Positions 1 through 13,131 of a stretch of 64,000 nucleotides of DNA are shown here, in pieces (positions within the stretch are counted from its first letter, which is position 1; each line of letters starts with the position of its first letter). A program made the position numbers and the translations under genes. The DNA is from Crotophaga sulcirostris (lineage: Eukaryota > Chordata > Aves > Cuculiformes > Crotophagidae): NCBI GenBank assembly GCA_013397455.1, contig VYZB01000271.1, forward strand, positions 335,008 through 399,007, read 5' to 3'. Below the pieces are notes generated by a model that ran no database searches, had not been told where the DNA came from, and worked only from the letters and a program-made list of their open reading frames with translations.

Positions 1-1786
1 GAGTGGGAGAGAAATACCTCCCTTTACTCCTTGAAATATGAGCTGCTCTGTTTAACTAGTCTTGGTGTTCACTCACCTCTCTTCCCCTCTAATGAGTCGG
101 TTTTTGTTCTCCCATCTCACGTCTGAATGCACATTGTGGGTAATTGATGGACAGGACCCGGCCTCTGAAAGCTATCAACGTAGCGACTGTGAAATCACAC
201 GTCCAAATATGTTTATCTTCTCGGCTTTTTGGGCCCAAGTGCTCTTTGGACATGGATTTCCGTACTTCAAGGAGGAGAGCAAATTTCCTTCAAAATGTCA
301 GCAGAGAAACGAGAGATAAAAGGAAAGACACAGAGCTGCTTAAACTTTGCATTCACGACAGAGCAGGGCAGCTTGGTTTGGAGGGAAGAAACCAGAGCTC
401 AGCCGTGGCTGAGCCTTATTTTGGGGGGTGGCAGTGCCTGGGGGGGCCTGGATGCTGCCCTGCAATGTATGCATATCCCTTGATGGCCTCCAACCAGTGC
501 TAGGTATCAAACCACCTGCTCTTCTGAGCCTGTTTTCCCCAGGAGGAGGCATCTCAGCAGATTGGGGTCTGGGTGTCTTCTCCTGCTGTGAGCTGAGCCT
601 CCAGAGTTCAACATGGGTAAGCTCCTGGGGGTCACGCTGCCGTGTCCACCTCAGCATTGGGGAGGGCCTCGGTGCACCCCACGTTGCTGCAACATGGGGG
701 AAGCAATCACAGCTGCGGTGTGAGGCGCTTTGCTCTGCCAGCACTGAGACAGGACTGGCCCACAGGCTGCGTGCGGCCGCCAGGGCCAAGGTGCCGGCAG
801 TGGCCCCACGGCGAAGGGCTCAGGTCGGCGTGGGGACACCCTGCCTGCTCTCGGCACAGCTCTCGAGTGCTCTGTGAGTAATTCTCGAATGCGGGAATCA
901 CTCTTCAGACAAGCACCTCTCCAAGGCTCGCGCGGTGGCAGCAGATGTTAGATGTTTCTCCTTGGTCCCTCCCCGAGCGCTGGGCACGGGAGGACAGCGG
1001 GTGAGCTCTGGTGAGGGAAGTGGGAGGATTTCCACAACCATCCAGGAGGATGGAGTGTATTCCCACTGCCTGGGCTCAGCCATCCTCCTCCCCTGGCCAG
1101 ACCCTGGTAGGGCTATCCACGACCACCATGGAGTTATTTCAGTGAAACCATGAGCCCTCCTCTGACAGAGAGGGAGCAGCCACAGTGCACTCCCTGCGTG
1201 CCGCTGATTGATGGCGAAGACGCACGACTGCACATCTTGTTTTCAGCAATCTCGGTATTTGGGTTGGCAGAGCCTGGCTTACGCTAACGACGACGGGAGC
1301 TGCCTCTCACTGTCAGCAGCAGCTCCGCCGTCGCTGAGCCTTTGCACGCCCCCCTGTTCCCCAGAGCCGGTGGTGGCTCCGCCAGCTTCTGCTTCTGGCA
1401 CCGCTCGCACGTCAGCCCGCGGCGCTGGTGGGCACCTAATCTCTGCCCTCTTGCAAGCATAGGTTTTCCCTCTTTTGATGTAGCCGGATTGCTCCCTGGC
1501 CATCACCCCTCTACTTGTGCACCACCACCAGAGCTTAATCTGCTTCAAAACTGCACTCTTGGAGTCAGAAATGTGCCTCTGTCTTAAATACCAACGGAAG
1601 GTTAAGTGGGGGACCCTTGTGGGTTTGATGCCGAACCTCCTGGGGGATGTTGTGGTTTGTGCTAAGCAGAAGCTGGGAGGACAAGCTGAGTGGTCCCTTC
1701 AGGCTCTCACATCACTCAGTCTCCAGTCTCCTTTTCCTGAGAAGGTCTGTGGGATGGGGATGAGCCACAGGAGAGGGCCAAAGGTC
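1..1786. other. Unannotated unique sequence
   Basis: Moderately GC-rich unique DNA. Open frames on both strands are short and overlap each other, with no recognisable protein, RNA or repeat. Confidence 0.6.
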
Positions 1787-1916
1787 ACAGAATCATAGAG
1801 TGGTTTGGGTTGGAAGGGACCTTAAATATCACCCAGTTCCAAACCCCCTGCCATGGGCAGGGACACCTCCCACTAGACCCCATCCATCCTGGCCTTGAAT
1901 GCTTCCAGGGAAGGTC
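1787..1916 (-). mobile_element. CR1 LINE 3' fragment
   Basis: It begins with CAGAATCATAGAGTGGTTTGG, the reverse complement of the CR1 3' tail, and continues through the CR1 3'-end landmarks (CCATGGGCAGGGACACCTCC, TGGCCTTGAATGCTTCCAGG). It is a short 5'-truncated copy about 130 bp long. Confidence 0.88.
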
Positions 1917-3837
1917 CATGGTGGGATGTGGATAGGATCAGCATAAGGGGGTCTGGGGAGCCTTGCTCCAAGCAGCACTGCTCAGCCCCTCACCTGCAGT
2001 TTGTCAGCCCCACTTGCACTCCCAGAAATTCTCCCGGAGCTCTGAGGCTGCACCAAGTGTGGCTGCAACTTCTGGATGGGGCTTCCTGGCCAGTTTCTTG
2101 CTGTGTTTCTGCCTGGACCACATTTTATCCGTTTCCAGTGCGGAAAGCAGATGCTGGATGTGAGCTGGCCCTACTGAGCTGCAGCCACTGTCCAATCCTG
2201 TATGAAGAGTACAGGTCCCCAGAGTCCTGTCTTGGCTTAGGGCTACGCAGCCATAATGTCCATCCTTTGCAGTGCCTGGTCGTCCTGTCACCAGAAGGTT
2301 CTCATCATGGGACTGGTGAACCTGCTGCCTGCCAGCAGGACTCGGGCTTTGCCTACTGCTGCTGTGCAGGGACCTGACAGTGGCACGGTGTGAGAGGCTT
2401 GGGCCCCTGCCTTGGGATGACAGGTGCTGCTGTGCCACTGAAAAGCTCTCAGGCTCAGCCCGAGAGCCATCGGGAGCGTAAGAAGCTCTTGCCTGGCATT
2501 GCCATGGAAGGGAAGTGAGGAGAGAGGATAACGAGCCAGAGCGCCGGGTGCATGCAGGGACACAGACTTGGGAGAAGGTCTGCAGGGGGGGGAGAGCATG
2601 AGAGCACATGGGGGCTGCAGGAGAGGAGGCATGGACTCTGTGCGTTCAGTACATTTGAATTAGCATGCATCCATATAACAAAATCACCTCTGAGGGTCCT
2701 CACCCCAGGGAAAGCAAATAATACCGAGTGAGAGCCTGGTCACCAACCCACTCTACTTCTCTCCCTCTTTCCTACAAAAAATATCAGAAAGGAGTTTTGC
2801 AGCCCCAGATCCAGCTCCTAGCCCACTCTCAGCCTGGTGGTTGGGGCACTTGGTCTCCAAAGGGCAAAGCTGTGGGAGGAAACCTTGAGCCACCCTTGAG
2901 ACCTCTCGGTAGCTCTGATGCACTTTGTGGTTCTGTTACCAGAAATGCACCAAAAATGTGCCTTTTTAACAGGGAAATGTTAATGTTTTGGATACCAAGA
3001 AGCAGACTTTTGGAAAAGTTTCTACAGAAGTTAGGACAAGCGACATTCTGTTTCACTCCCACCCTCCCTGGAGCCCAGGAAGCCCCTTTTTGCTGCTGGA
3101 GAAGCTCTTGCATGTGTAGCCCATCCCCAGGTTGTGTGTACATTCCTCTCTAGCAGATGTGTTTACCACAATGTGAAGCACAAACTTGTCTTCTCCTTGT
3201 GTGACTTGGGGCTGTATTGCAGATTAAAAGATTTGTCTTTCTCCTGTATCCAGCAGGTGGGTCTCTGGTGGCTATTTCAATACCGTTCCTCGAATGGGCT
3301 CTGGGACGCTGATGCTGAGGTTCTCAGTAAACTCAATTACACTGTGGTAATAACATGGTATTGACTCAGGAGCCTCAGCAGCACAGGACTCTTACCGTTT
3401 ATTAGTTGTTTAATTATATGGCACATCAGGCCAAAATAATGTCATTAGCTAATTAGCCCATGTTGGGGTTTTTTGTAATTTTTCTTAAATGAATGTTAAC
3501 ATCAGTGAAAGGTGCCAACTGGTAGCTCAGGAGACCGGGCTCCTTTTATACTCAGAGCAGGTCAAGATTGGTCCTAGCCCAGATGCTCCTCTATGCTGTC
3601 CCATGGGCACAGGTCCCCTGCCACCTTCAGGGAGCGATGAGATGTTCCTGTGCAGCCTCTTCACAGCGTTTGGGTGAGCTACATACAACAGCCAGCTCTG
3701 GTCCCAAGACTGGGATCTCCAGCACCCCACAAAGACCTTTCCCATGGGTATGGCTAGTCCTGCGCTTGCACAGGGTTTTTTCAAGAGCAGTGCTTTTAGG
3801 ATTTAAGGATTAGTGCTGTGTTATTAGTACCACTAAT
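1917..3837. other. Unannotated unique sequence between two CR1 copies
   Basis: No gene recognised. A 201-codon minus frame at 2004-2609 is low-complexity Ser/Pro/Leu sequence with no domain. The AT-rich island at 3380 is listed separately. Confidence 0.55.
3380..3495. promoter_or_regulatory. AT-rich island with homeodomain palindrome (candidate conserved element)
   Basis: This abrupt AT-rich stretch carries TTAATTATATG and the perfect 10-bp palindrome ATTAGCTAAT (3444-3453), overlapping TAATTAG. Its composition and TAAT clusters resemble vertebrate conserved enhancers. Conservation could not be tested. Confidence 0.3.
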
Positions 3838-4350
3838 ACCTGGAGTACTGTGTTCAGTTTTGGAGTCCTCAGCACAGGAAAGACCTGGAACTGTTGAAGC
3901 GAATGTAGAGGAGGCCACAAGGATGATCCAAGGACTGGAGCACCTCCTGTATGAGGACAGGCTAAGAGAGTTGGGGTTGTTCAGCCTGGAGAAGAGAAGG
4001 CTCCAGGGAGACCTTAGAGCAGCCACCAGTACTGAAAGGGGCTCCAGGAAAGCTGGGGAGGGGCTCTTGATCAGGGAGTGCAGTGATAGGAGGAAGGAGA
4101 ATGGTTTTCATCTGAAAGAGGGGAGATTGAGATGAGATCTCAGGAAGAAATGTTTTTCTGTGAGGGTGGGGAGGCCCTGGCCCAGGTTGCCCAGAGCAGT
4201 GGTGGCTGCCCCAACCCTGGAGGTGTTCAAGGCCAGGTTGGATGGGGCTTTGAGCCCTCTGATCCAGTGGGAGGTGTCTCTGCCCATGGCAGGGGATGGA
4301 ACTGGATGGGCTTTCAGGTCCAACCAACCCAAACTATTCCATGACTCTGT
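3838..4350 (+). mobile_element. CR1 LINE 3' fragment (about 510 bp)
   Basis: Plus orientation: TGTGTTCAGTTTTGGAGTCC, then GAGGACAGGCTAAGAGAGTT, GTTCAGCCTGGAGAAGAG, the 3' UTR and a decayed tail (CCATGACTCTG). It covers the very end of the reverse-transcriptase frame plus the 3' UTR, broken by stops, and belongs to the main CR1 subfamily of this window. Confidence 0.92.
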
Positions 4351-6897
4351 TAGAAAGGCACAGCTCTCCAGGGCTGTCATGCAGCTCGCCCTGGACAGTG
4401 ACCAGGCGCTGCTGGAGCCCACCTGTGAGTCACTGCCCTCTTGTTCAACACTGGCACGATTACGCACCGCTGAATTCGCAGTGAAAGGAAAATAAGTGTT
4501 CAAATGCCAATGGCATGTACTGCATTTATAACCCACCAGAGGGGGTGACAGCAGCACAACTGCAGGTCTAAATCTCTTATTACACACCCGGTGCTGCTCA
4601 CGCTGCCCGTTTTTTCCGGGAATTAACCGAATTACTCAGCAGTGTTTTCCTCCTCTGCTGAGTGTGGGTGTGCGTGTGTGGGGCTGGGGAGGCAGAGCCC
4701 ACGTGTCCTGTGCGGGAGACATCTCAGTGCTGCCTGGACCACCTGCACACGCAGCATCCTTGAGCATCTGCCAAGACCCATGCCTACTTTCCTGGACCAC
4801 TGTATGGGAGCTGCTGGATCTGTGCTAGAGGTTGGTCTGGAACAGGATCTGCTGTTGGGGTAGGTGCACAAAGCATCAACACCCCTGTGGCTCACCTGGA
4901 GGTGGATGCAGGGTGCTGACATGGAGATGAGGTGTATAAATCCTGTGGGATTAGGAGATCTACGAGACAGCATCAGCTATCTCTTTGTGGTTTCTGTGGC
5001 TTTTCTTGGTAGGAGGCACCATAGCCATGTGGGAGATGCTCCAGGAAAGATGCTGCAGGACTTCCACTAGTGATGTGTTTATAATTAGCACATCTTGGCT
5101 GCTTTATCACAACAGGACCAAAGGTTTTCAGTGTGACAGCTACTGACTTATAGAGGTCTTTCCACTGGCTGCTGCTTCAGGCCTGCAATTCCCTAAGTGT
5201 TTTGCTGCAGGCTTCTTACCGTTATTTAATCATAGAATCACAGAATGGTTTGGGCTGGGAGGGACTTTAAAGCCCATCCAGTTCCAACACCCTGCCATGG
5301 ACAGGGACACCTCCCACTGGCTCAAAGCCCCATCCAGCCTGGCCTTGAACACCTCCAGGGTTGGGGCAGCCACCACTGCTCTGGGCAACCTGGGCCAGGG
5401 CCTCCCCCCCCTCACAGCAAAACATTTCTTCCTAAGATCTCATCTCAATCTCCCCTCTTGCAGCTCAAAACCGCTCCCCCTCATCCTGTCCCTGCACTCC
5501 CTGATCAAGAGCCCCTCCCCGGCTTTCCTGGAGCCCCTTTCAGTACTGGGAGGATTCTCTAAGGTCTCCCCAAGGCAGCTCTGGGCTTTACAAAATGATC
5601 AAAATACATTGCTGCTCCTAAAGGTTTTCTAATGTCTTTCGACCTGGCTGGGTCCATTCCAAACTCTGAAAAATTGCAGGCCCCTGCAGATGCTTTCATG
5701 TCCTTGAAGACAAGTGCTGCAGGCTCTAGAAACTCCCTGGGGAGCCCACGCACTTTTGAGAAGTTCAAGAGTCCATAGCAAATAACGCCAAAATTAACCA
5801 TGCAGTCCTCCCCCAAGTCCTCAAAGGCACTAGTTCAGATGAATAGAATAAATGTGGAGTTAATAGACCACACTGAATTTAGGATACGACATTTCAGAAA
5901 GGGTGGGGAAAGCGGAAGACTTTTCTGATAGTGAGAAACTTTCTATTTTTCAAACCTTCTTATCTCCCCAGTGCCGTAGCTGATTAATCAGAGACTCTCT
6001 TGAATGAATTTTTGAATGAATTTTCCAGAATAGAGAATTCTTGGACAGATTTTTGTAATTTTTTTTTCTAAGAAACACTAGGGAGAAACAAAATCAGGCT
6101 TCTAAGAAGAATGAGTTACATCCATAAGCTGGACATTGCTCGTGTAGTTCCACAGTCCTGCTGTGATATAATCACCCATTCTCCCATGCTCTGCCGCTCA
6201 CCTTAATAACTCTCCCAGGATTTGATGTAATGGTTTACATAACCTTTGTGAAAACATCCTGAATTCTGATGCATCCAGCACTTACAAGTGACATTGAGTC
6301 AACTCTGAATTGTTTTACAGCTGGGTGATGCTGCTTGGGGCTAACGGAGACAATGAATGAGAAAGTTTCACTTACCAAGCTGAAGCGATCATAACTTTTT
6401 AGCAGCTTGAGCGTATGACTGGAACAGATCTCAGGGTTTCAGACCCAGAGCCAGGAGGCTGTGTTTGACTCCCACTGGCTGTGTGTAGCACCAGGGTCAA
6501 TCCAGAGCAGCAGTGATGTACGTGGGCTGGGGTTCACCTCACCTCACTGCACGTGGCCCCTCCGTACGTACCTGCCTGGGCTGGATGACATTTATAGTAA
6601 GCGGGGAGAAAAAAGGCACATCCAGGCACAATTCATCTGACCTTTCTCAGGCAGCCACCTCACAAAGCGATTAATCCTGCCCCTGAGAGGCCCTTTCTCC
6701 CTGTTAGCAGTACGGCAGTTCGTCTGGCTCGTTCACGGACAAGTTTGGGCAGATGGATTCCCTCTGGCTCCCTCTCGGTCTGTAGGATTTAGGTACCTGC
6801 ATGCCCTGTACGTGGCCCTCTCCCTGAATGGTGGGGAGGATGCTTTACTCCTTCCCAGGGCACAGTGCAGAGTGTGTGTGGGAGATGGGCAGTTCTG
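4351..6897. other. Non-coding sequence around the CR1 copy at 5228
   Basis: A short GT-rich patch at about 4667-4682 and AT-rich unique sequence at 5830-6420. No ORF of note and no RNA gene. Confidence 0.55.
5228..5567 (-). mobile_element. CR1 LINE 3' fragment (about 340 bp)
   Basis: It starts AATCATAGAATCACAGAATGG and runs through GGCCTTGAACACCTCCAGGG to CTGGAGCCCCTTTCAGTACT. Same subfamily as the copy at 3838, opposite orientation, 5'-truncated. Confidence 0.92.
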
Positions 6898-7195
6898 CCT
6901 CCCCAGCACCACCCCAGTATCCATTCTGCCTCCCCAGCAACCTTCCAGCATCCATCCCGCCTCCCCAGCATCCTCCCAGCATCCATCCCACCTCCCCAGC
7001 ATCCTCCCAGCATCCACTCCACCTCCCCAGCACCCTCTCAGCATCCATCCCGCCTCCCCAGCATCCTCCCAGCATCCATCCCACCTCCCCAGCATCCTAC
7101 CAGCATCCATTCCACCTCCCCAGCACCCTCTCAGCATCCATTCTTCCTCCCTAGCATCCATCCTGCCTCCCTAGCACCCTCCCAGCCCCCTCCCT
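6898..7195. repeat. 31-bp minisatellite (about 9 units)
   Basis: The unit begins CCTCCCCAGCATCCTCCCAG and ends CATCCATCCC. Starts fall at 6898, 6929, 6960, 6991, 7022, 7053, 7084, 7115 and 7146, exactly 31 bp apart, followed by shortened copies from 7165. It is pyrimidine-rich on the plus strand. Open frames across it are repeat shadows. Confidence 0.92.
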
Positions 7196-9830
7196 AGCCA
7201 GGGCTCTGGCACTTGGCATTCCCCAGCCTAACCAAAGGCACAAGCTGATAAAGATAGCCATTTTATGATATTTGAAGCTGATGCTGCCATGTTAAAAATC
7301 CTGCAGTAATTTCTGGTGTTGATTATAGATGTAAATCTGTATCTATAATAGTCTCTCTCATATATGTCTGTGTATATATATACAGGCACACACGTAGATG
7401 TGTGTATACCTAACATATGTGCTCCCAACCCACGCAACATATGTGGCTCTGAAAGGCACCGGAGCGTGCGCATCTCTCAGCTCCAGTGTTCGTGGCAACA
7501 CACAGCCAGGGTGACGTGCCTGCCTGCGCCAGCCTCGCCCCAGCGTGGCATCGCCTTCCCTGTCCTTCCAGCTGGGATTTTTGCCCCGCGTAGCACCAAC
7601 GTGGGATTCCTGTTCCCCCTCAAAAGGCGTGTGGGGTGGTGACATCCTGCTGCCCTGCCCAGGATCCTCAGGGCTTGCGCTTTTGGTGCAGAGGATAAGG
7701 CTTGGGAGGAGCCTTGCAAGGCTCAGTTAGCCCAGCGTGGCTTGGTGCTATGGGATGTAGCAGGCTCCCAGAGCTTCTCTGTGGTTCATTCATTAGTTTG
7801 TATGTCTTAATAAATCAGGCTGGCCTTCTGCCAGCAGGCATTAACTCAGGCTAGATTTGCAGCATGAGGGAAATACTTTGGGAATGGGAGGGAGCTGGTC
7901 CCCCTGGAAAGCATCTCTGTGCCCCGGGCACACACAAGACCCCACCTCACATCCCATGGGGCTTGTGCTACTCAAGATCCTGGGCCAAAATCACTTTGAG
8001 AAGTGACCTTTGGGTCACAGCACTATTCTTTTACCCTGATGTGAGATCCATGTGGCTGCAGGGCCTCCCCAGGCCAGTGTCCAGCATGTTGTCCATAACA
8101 TTGAAGGTGGCAGTGGGCGAGGCTGGAGTTGCCTGAGCAGGGTATTCCAGGGTTTTCAGGATGCCAGTGGCTGTACAATGCTCAAATCCCAGAGCAGGCT
8201 GAGCTGTGGCCTGATCCTTTTTGCCATCTCTAGAAAGGGCACCGTGTCTCCCAACTCCCTTCCTTTGCCAGTCTGGGGGTGTCCCATCAGACAGCCAAGC
8301 GCAGCCCCATTGCTCTCATGCAGATAGCAGTAGTGCAGCCGGTCACAGTTAAGGAACATGATTCAACTTTGTGATTTCCAGCTGTAACATATTCAGAAAT
8401 AGTCCAGAGGAGCAGATCTGATGGAGACATACAACTGTGGGAGCAGCGGAGATGGGGAGGGAGAGGGCATGCACCTGATGTGTTGGTCTCTGAGCTGACC
8501 GTGAGCTGAGCATGTCCTGCAAAACATCAAGGACCAAAGCATGGAGGGAAGGAAAGGGGAGGTTTAAGAAATTTCAGGTATGCAGCTAAGAAAGAGCCCT
8601 TCCTTAAGAGAGCTGTTGGTGTTGACAACATTAGTAGTGTCACTGATGGAGAAATTCAATCACTTCCAATGAGGGAAAAATAATTGTCTTTCGAGGTACA
8701 GTAGGTTGTTGTCATTTTCCTATGACACACTCCATCAACTTTCAATTTCTAGCACAAAAGCCCTTCATTCTTGCTCGGGCCTCTCTAATCCGTCGTGGTG
8801 AGCGCTCATGGCAGACCTAGCATGGGCTGGGTGAGTTGCCTGGGAGGAGAAACACCCAAATTGTACCAAATTGGAAGCATCACCCAGACCCTGCTGGGAT
8901 GGGGAGGGTGCCAGAGGGAGGAAACCAGCTCAGGTCAATAGTGGGTGAAATATTTCATCTCCCTGAGCCCTGGTTTCTGTAAAATGAGGAAAACAGTATG
9001 ATCAGGGGCTCACATAGCTTGGATGGACAGGTTTGGGGTGACCCCTGGCACCGGCATCCCAGACAGGTTGGACATGGGGAGGCTCAAGCCCTTTGGGACT
9101 GGAGGATGCAGGTTTGACTCCATCGTCCCCTTTGTTATCAGTGGTGGCAGGGAGGGTGGCAGAGAGGAGGGGAGGGGAGAAGTATGCAGTGGTGGCTCAG
9201 AGCAGAGGTGTGCATGCAGGACAAGCGGAGCTCAGCATGAAATGCTTCCCTGCCCCTGGATGAAATAAAAGGTGATTGGCAATGTAACCTGGCATCCAAG
9301 CTATGGAGCCTTCTCCTCAAGCGTTTGAAGATGAAATATATATTTAAAGATAATACTCTAACAGAGAAAGGTAATGATGTGTTTCGAGGCAGAGATGGTA
9401 TCTTTCGTAATATCCATGCTGCTTAATTGTATCAGCACCATTTAGGAGAGGAATGATTTCCCAGTGAGTTTCTGGTTTGTTTTCCCTCTGTCCCACTGTA
9501 TCTCACCATGGCTCCAGCCATTTGTAGGGCTCTTTGTTGTCTCTCTCCAGCCACAGTTTGAAGCCGGCTGCCAGCCCTGGGGACTGGCGAACTGTCACTG
9601 TCACCATCACTGAGTCCCAGCCCTGCAGAGAGGCCCCAGGGGCTCAGGGTGGACAACACCATGGCACGGAAGTGATGCCACCTATTCTGACCCAAGGTGA
9701 GGTAACAGGCACGAGCAGTGGGCTGATGCATCTTGTGCTTTTGGGGCAATAGTCAAGACTAGTTGACCCCGCTTCCCTGCTGTCCTGGGCCACTCACTCT
9801 CCAGTGGTCCAGTGTTGCCACAATGTGGGG
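7196..9830. other. Unannotated unique sequence
   Basis: It contains a short TG/TA-rich patch (7360-7400) and a purine-rich stretch (9140-9180). I see no gene. Confidence 0.55.
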
Positions 9831-10108
9831 AATCACAGAATCACAGAATGGTTTAGGTCAGAAGGGACATTAAAGATCATCCAGTTCCAACGCCCTGCCA
9901 TGGGCAGGGACACCTCCCACTGGATCAGGGGGCTGAAAGCCCCATCCAACCTGGCCTTGGAACACCTCCGGGGATGGGACAACCTGTGCCAGTGCCTCCC
10001 CACCCTCCCAGGAAAACATTTTTTCCTAAGATTTCCTCTCAATCTCCCCTCTTTCAGCTGAAAACCATTCCCCTTTGTCCTATCCCTGCCCTCCCTGATC
10101 AAGAGTCT
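9831..10108 (-). mobile_element. CR1 LINE 3' fragment (about 280 bp)
   Basis: The reverse-complement CR1 tail (GAATCACAGAATCACAGAATG) is followed by the usual 3' UTR blocks and ends at CTCCCTGATCAAGAGTCT. It is 5'-truncated. Confidence 0.9.
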
Positions 10109-12436
10109 GAAGTTGTGCGAGATGAAGGACACCGTCTCCACTAGGCACAGAGCCGTACAGCCCTTCCTGGGGGCTCCTTGGGCACCCCAGTATTTTCCTA
10201 GCAGGCTTGTCCCTGATGAACCACTCTGCTTGTGTAGACATGTGCCTGCTCACCCCTCCGCCTGCTGCCAGCCCTGCTGCCCTCCAGCTCCACGAAGCAG
10301 AGCTCTTCCTTCCAGAGGAGAAAAGCATTTCACGCTGCTTTTAACCAGCCTTGCCTCGTGGTGCTTTCCTTTCGCCTGTCAGATCTAGGCTGATGTTATT
10401 TGGGTAGGAGCAGAGGGGTGGGAGTTTAGAGAGGCAAAACGGTACTTTTTTTTTTTCTTGTGTTCATAAGACATTTCAAGTGACACACACAGACAATAAT
10501 GTTTCACTCAGCCTGAGTACAACTTGAATGGTTTAAAAATACACTCCTGAACTTTCCACCCCTATTCATGCACAGACACCATCCCTGTGGGGTCTGCACT
10601 TTGGCAAGAACAAGCAAGGAGTTAAGCAGCTCGGCAAGGCGAGCTATTTATGGATGTTGCAAGCTCCCTGCTCTTCCCCAATACCCCATTCAATCCTTTA
10701 ATTATCTGCAGTTGTTTCATGCTGTATCTCACCGCACGCTCTCTGGGGGACACCACTGGGGCTTTGCCAGTTGATGAGGAGGGGGTGAGTGGGCAGGGGA
10801 GGACTCTGCCACATGCACCAACACAGCCCAGGAAAGCATGGGACACTGTGAGATTGCTTCTCTGAGAGCTGTGAGGGCTGCAGTGAGACCACGGGATCTT
10901 CTGGGACAAGGGAGCAGAACTTACTGGAGCAACACCCCCGTTGGGAGTTGCCTGAGGGGAGGAGGACATAGCAGAAGGTGGGAAGAGACTTCCCACATCC
11001 CAGGGTTCAGTTCTCTGCATCCCCAATCCCTCCCCGTGCTATGTAGCCCAGAAACTGCAAAGCATAACACGTGAGAGGGAAGGAGGCAGGAGGGACCGCG
11101 TGGCTTGCCAGCCTCTGACGTTGCTGCCCTCCAGACAGCACTGTTTCTACAACACTGCCAGTTTTGGAGAAGACAGCGGCTGTTGCCAGGACTCCACGCC
11201 TCTTCTTGTTCCCCTGGCAAGCCTGCCCAGCTGCAGACTTGCTCCAGGGTAACATGAAAGCTACCCCTTCTACCTCCCTAAACCCCCTGTGAAGATGCTG
11301 CTCCAGCATCGTAAGAATTTTAGTTAATCCACTAATAGTCTTTGGGTAAGTCAGCCAAACAAGAGAAGAGACAAGAATAATCTCCAGTGCCTGGAGCTGT
11401 GTAGCTGTTAATGAAACCGGATCTTCAAGCATCCTCTGTACAAGAGCCTGCACCCCACCTCCTCGGGTGTTTCACACTCCTGAGACCCACTCTCAGCACC
11501 TTTTCTGGCCCCTATGAACTATCATGAGATTGTCAGGGGGATGCCAGCCAGGGCTAGTGCCCTATGTCCCCTCTGCACTGCAGGGAAAATGGGCACTGGG
11601 AGGGCTGGAGGGGAAAACATGGCCCTGCCCACCCAGAGCAGCCAGGCTAGGGGACCATCTGTCCCCTGGAGAGCTTTGCAGATCCATTTGAGCACAAAGT
11701 CCAGCCCCTCAAGGCTGGCATCTGCAATTGGTGCTGTCGGGCTGGTAAGAGCTGGGGCAGTTGCTGGTTACACTGGTCTCAGAGGAGTTGCTCATAGGAA
11801 CTGGAGGTTCCCAAGTTCAGATTTTTGTCTGGGTCTAGTACCCAGCATGCAGGTCTGTTACCTTCCCTACTATATCTACCCGTGTCCCACCTTCTTCCTC
11901 CAATCCACTGCCTGTGTTTCCCTTCTGGCTTACCCTGGCCAGCACCAGTGATCCTGGAAGACTGATGGGTCCCTCTGTTCCTGCGAGCACCGGCCCAGCT
12001 CTGCACAGGGATGTCAGGGAGGGCAGGAATGACTTCTGGGCTCCTCACCTCCTCTCTGTGCTCTCCCCTGGCTGGTACCCCACACACTGCACCCCTGGGT
12101 ATGGTGCTCAGCACCAAGAATTTTTACACACAGGTGCACATCTGCCTGTGTGAATGACCTGGCCGGTGCTACTCCTGCCATCCGGGCTCTCCCAACCATG
12201 CGCCCGGCTCCCCAGCGCAGCAGCAGGGCAGGAAGGCTGCGACCAAACCACTGCGTGGTCCCAGCAGGCAGCACAGATCCACCTCCATCTGCCACAGCCG
12301 CCGGAGGCACGGGAACCCCCTGCACCGCACAGCTGGGCTCAGGGAGCCGTCCTGGGCACTTCTGTCTGCTCCAGCTGTGGGAGTGGGGCTGAGCTGCCAA
12401 TGCCCCTCCAGCAGCTCTGACTGCACTGGAGCTTTG
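10109..12436. other. Unannotated unique sequence
   Basis: Nothing recognised. A 148-codon minus frame (11007-11453) has no domain or splice context that I can identify. Confidence 0.55.
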
Positions 12437-13131
12437 TGATTGAGAGCAGCCCAGCAGAGAAGGACTTGGGGTGCTGATGAATGAGAAACTCAACGTGAGC
12501 CAGCAATGTGCGCTCGCAGCCCAGAGGGCCAACCATGTCCTGGGCTGCAGCAAAAACAGGTCAAGGGAGGGGATTCTTCCCTTCTATTCTGCTCTTGTGA
12601 GAATCCACCTGAAGTATTGTGTCCAGTTCTGGAGTCTCAGACTTAAGAAGGACATAGAACTGTTGGAGTGGGTCTAGAGGAGGGCTATAAAGATGATTGG
12701 AGGGCTGGAGCACCTCTGCTATGAGGACAGACAGAGGGAGATGGGGTTGTTCAGCCTGGAGAAGAGGAGGCTCCAGGGAGACCTTAGAGCAGCCTCCAGT
12801 ACCTGAAGGGGCTCCAGGAAAGCTGGGGAGGGTTTTTTTTTACAAGGACCTGTAGTGATAGGACAAGGGCAGAATGGCTTTAAACTGGAAGGGGGAAGAT
12901 TTAGATTAGGCGTTAGTACAAAATTCTTCACAAAGAGGGTGGTGGGGCTCTGGCACAGGTTGCTCAGGGAGGTTGTGGGTGCCCCATCCCTGGAGGTGTT
13001 CAAAGCCAGATTGGATGGAGTCTTAAGCAGTCTGATCTGGTGGGAGATGTCCCTGCCCATGGCTGGGGAGTTGGAACTAGATGATCTTTAGGGTCCCTTC
13101 CAACCCAAACCATTCTATGATTCTATGATTT
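12437..13131 (+). mobile_element. CR1 LINE 3' fragment, longest copy (about 695 bp)
   Basis: This copy reaches further into the element than the others. A 68-codon remnant at 12471-12677 matches the C-terminal part of the CR1 reverse-transcriptase ORF ([20 protein letters not shown] and a YCVQFW block) before hitting stops. It continues through the shared 3' UTR to CCATTCTATGATTCTATGATT. The protein remnant is a fossil and not a host gene. Confidence 0.93.

Noticed and set aside
3962..4587. Recurrent open frame antisense to CR1 (also near 5297, 12719, 14991, 28542, 43131, 59123)
   Set aside because: The same peptide-like sequence recurs because it is the complement of one CR1 3' UTR. It moves with the repeat and is not a host gene family.
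6733..7197. Repetitive Gly/Trp- or Pro/Ser-rich proteins at the 31-bp repeat
   Set aside because: All frames on both strands stay open through the repeat, so the openness carries no coding information.
12471..12677. Reverse-transcriptase-like peptide
   Set aside because: It is a short C-terminal fossil of CR1 ORF2, followed by stops and the CR1 3' UTR; not an active element.
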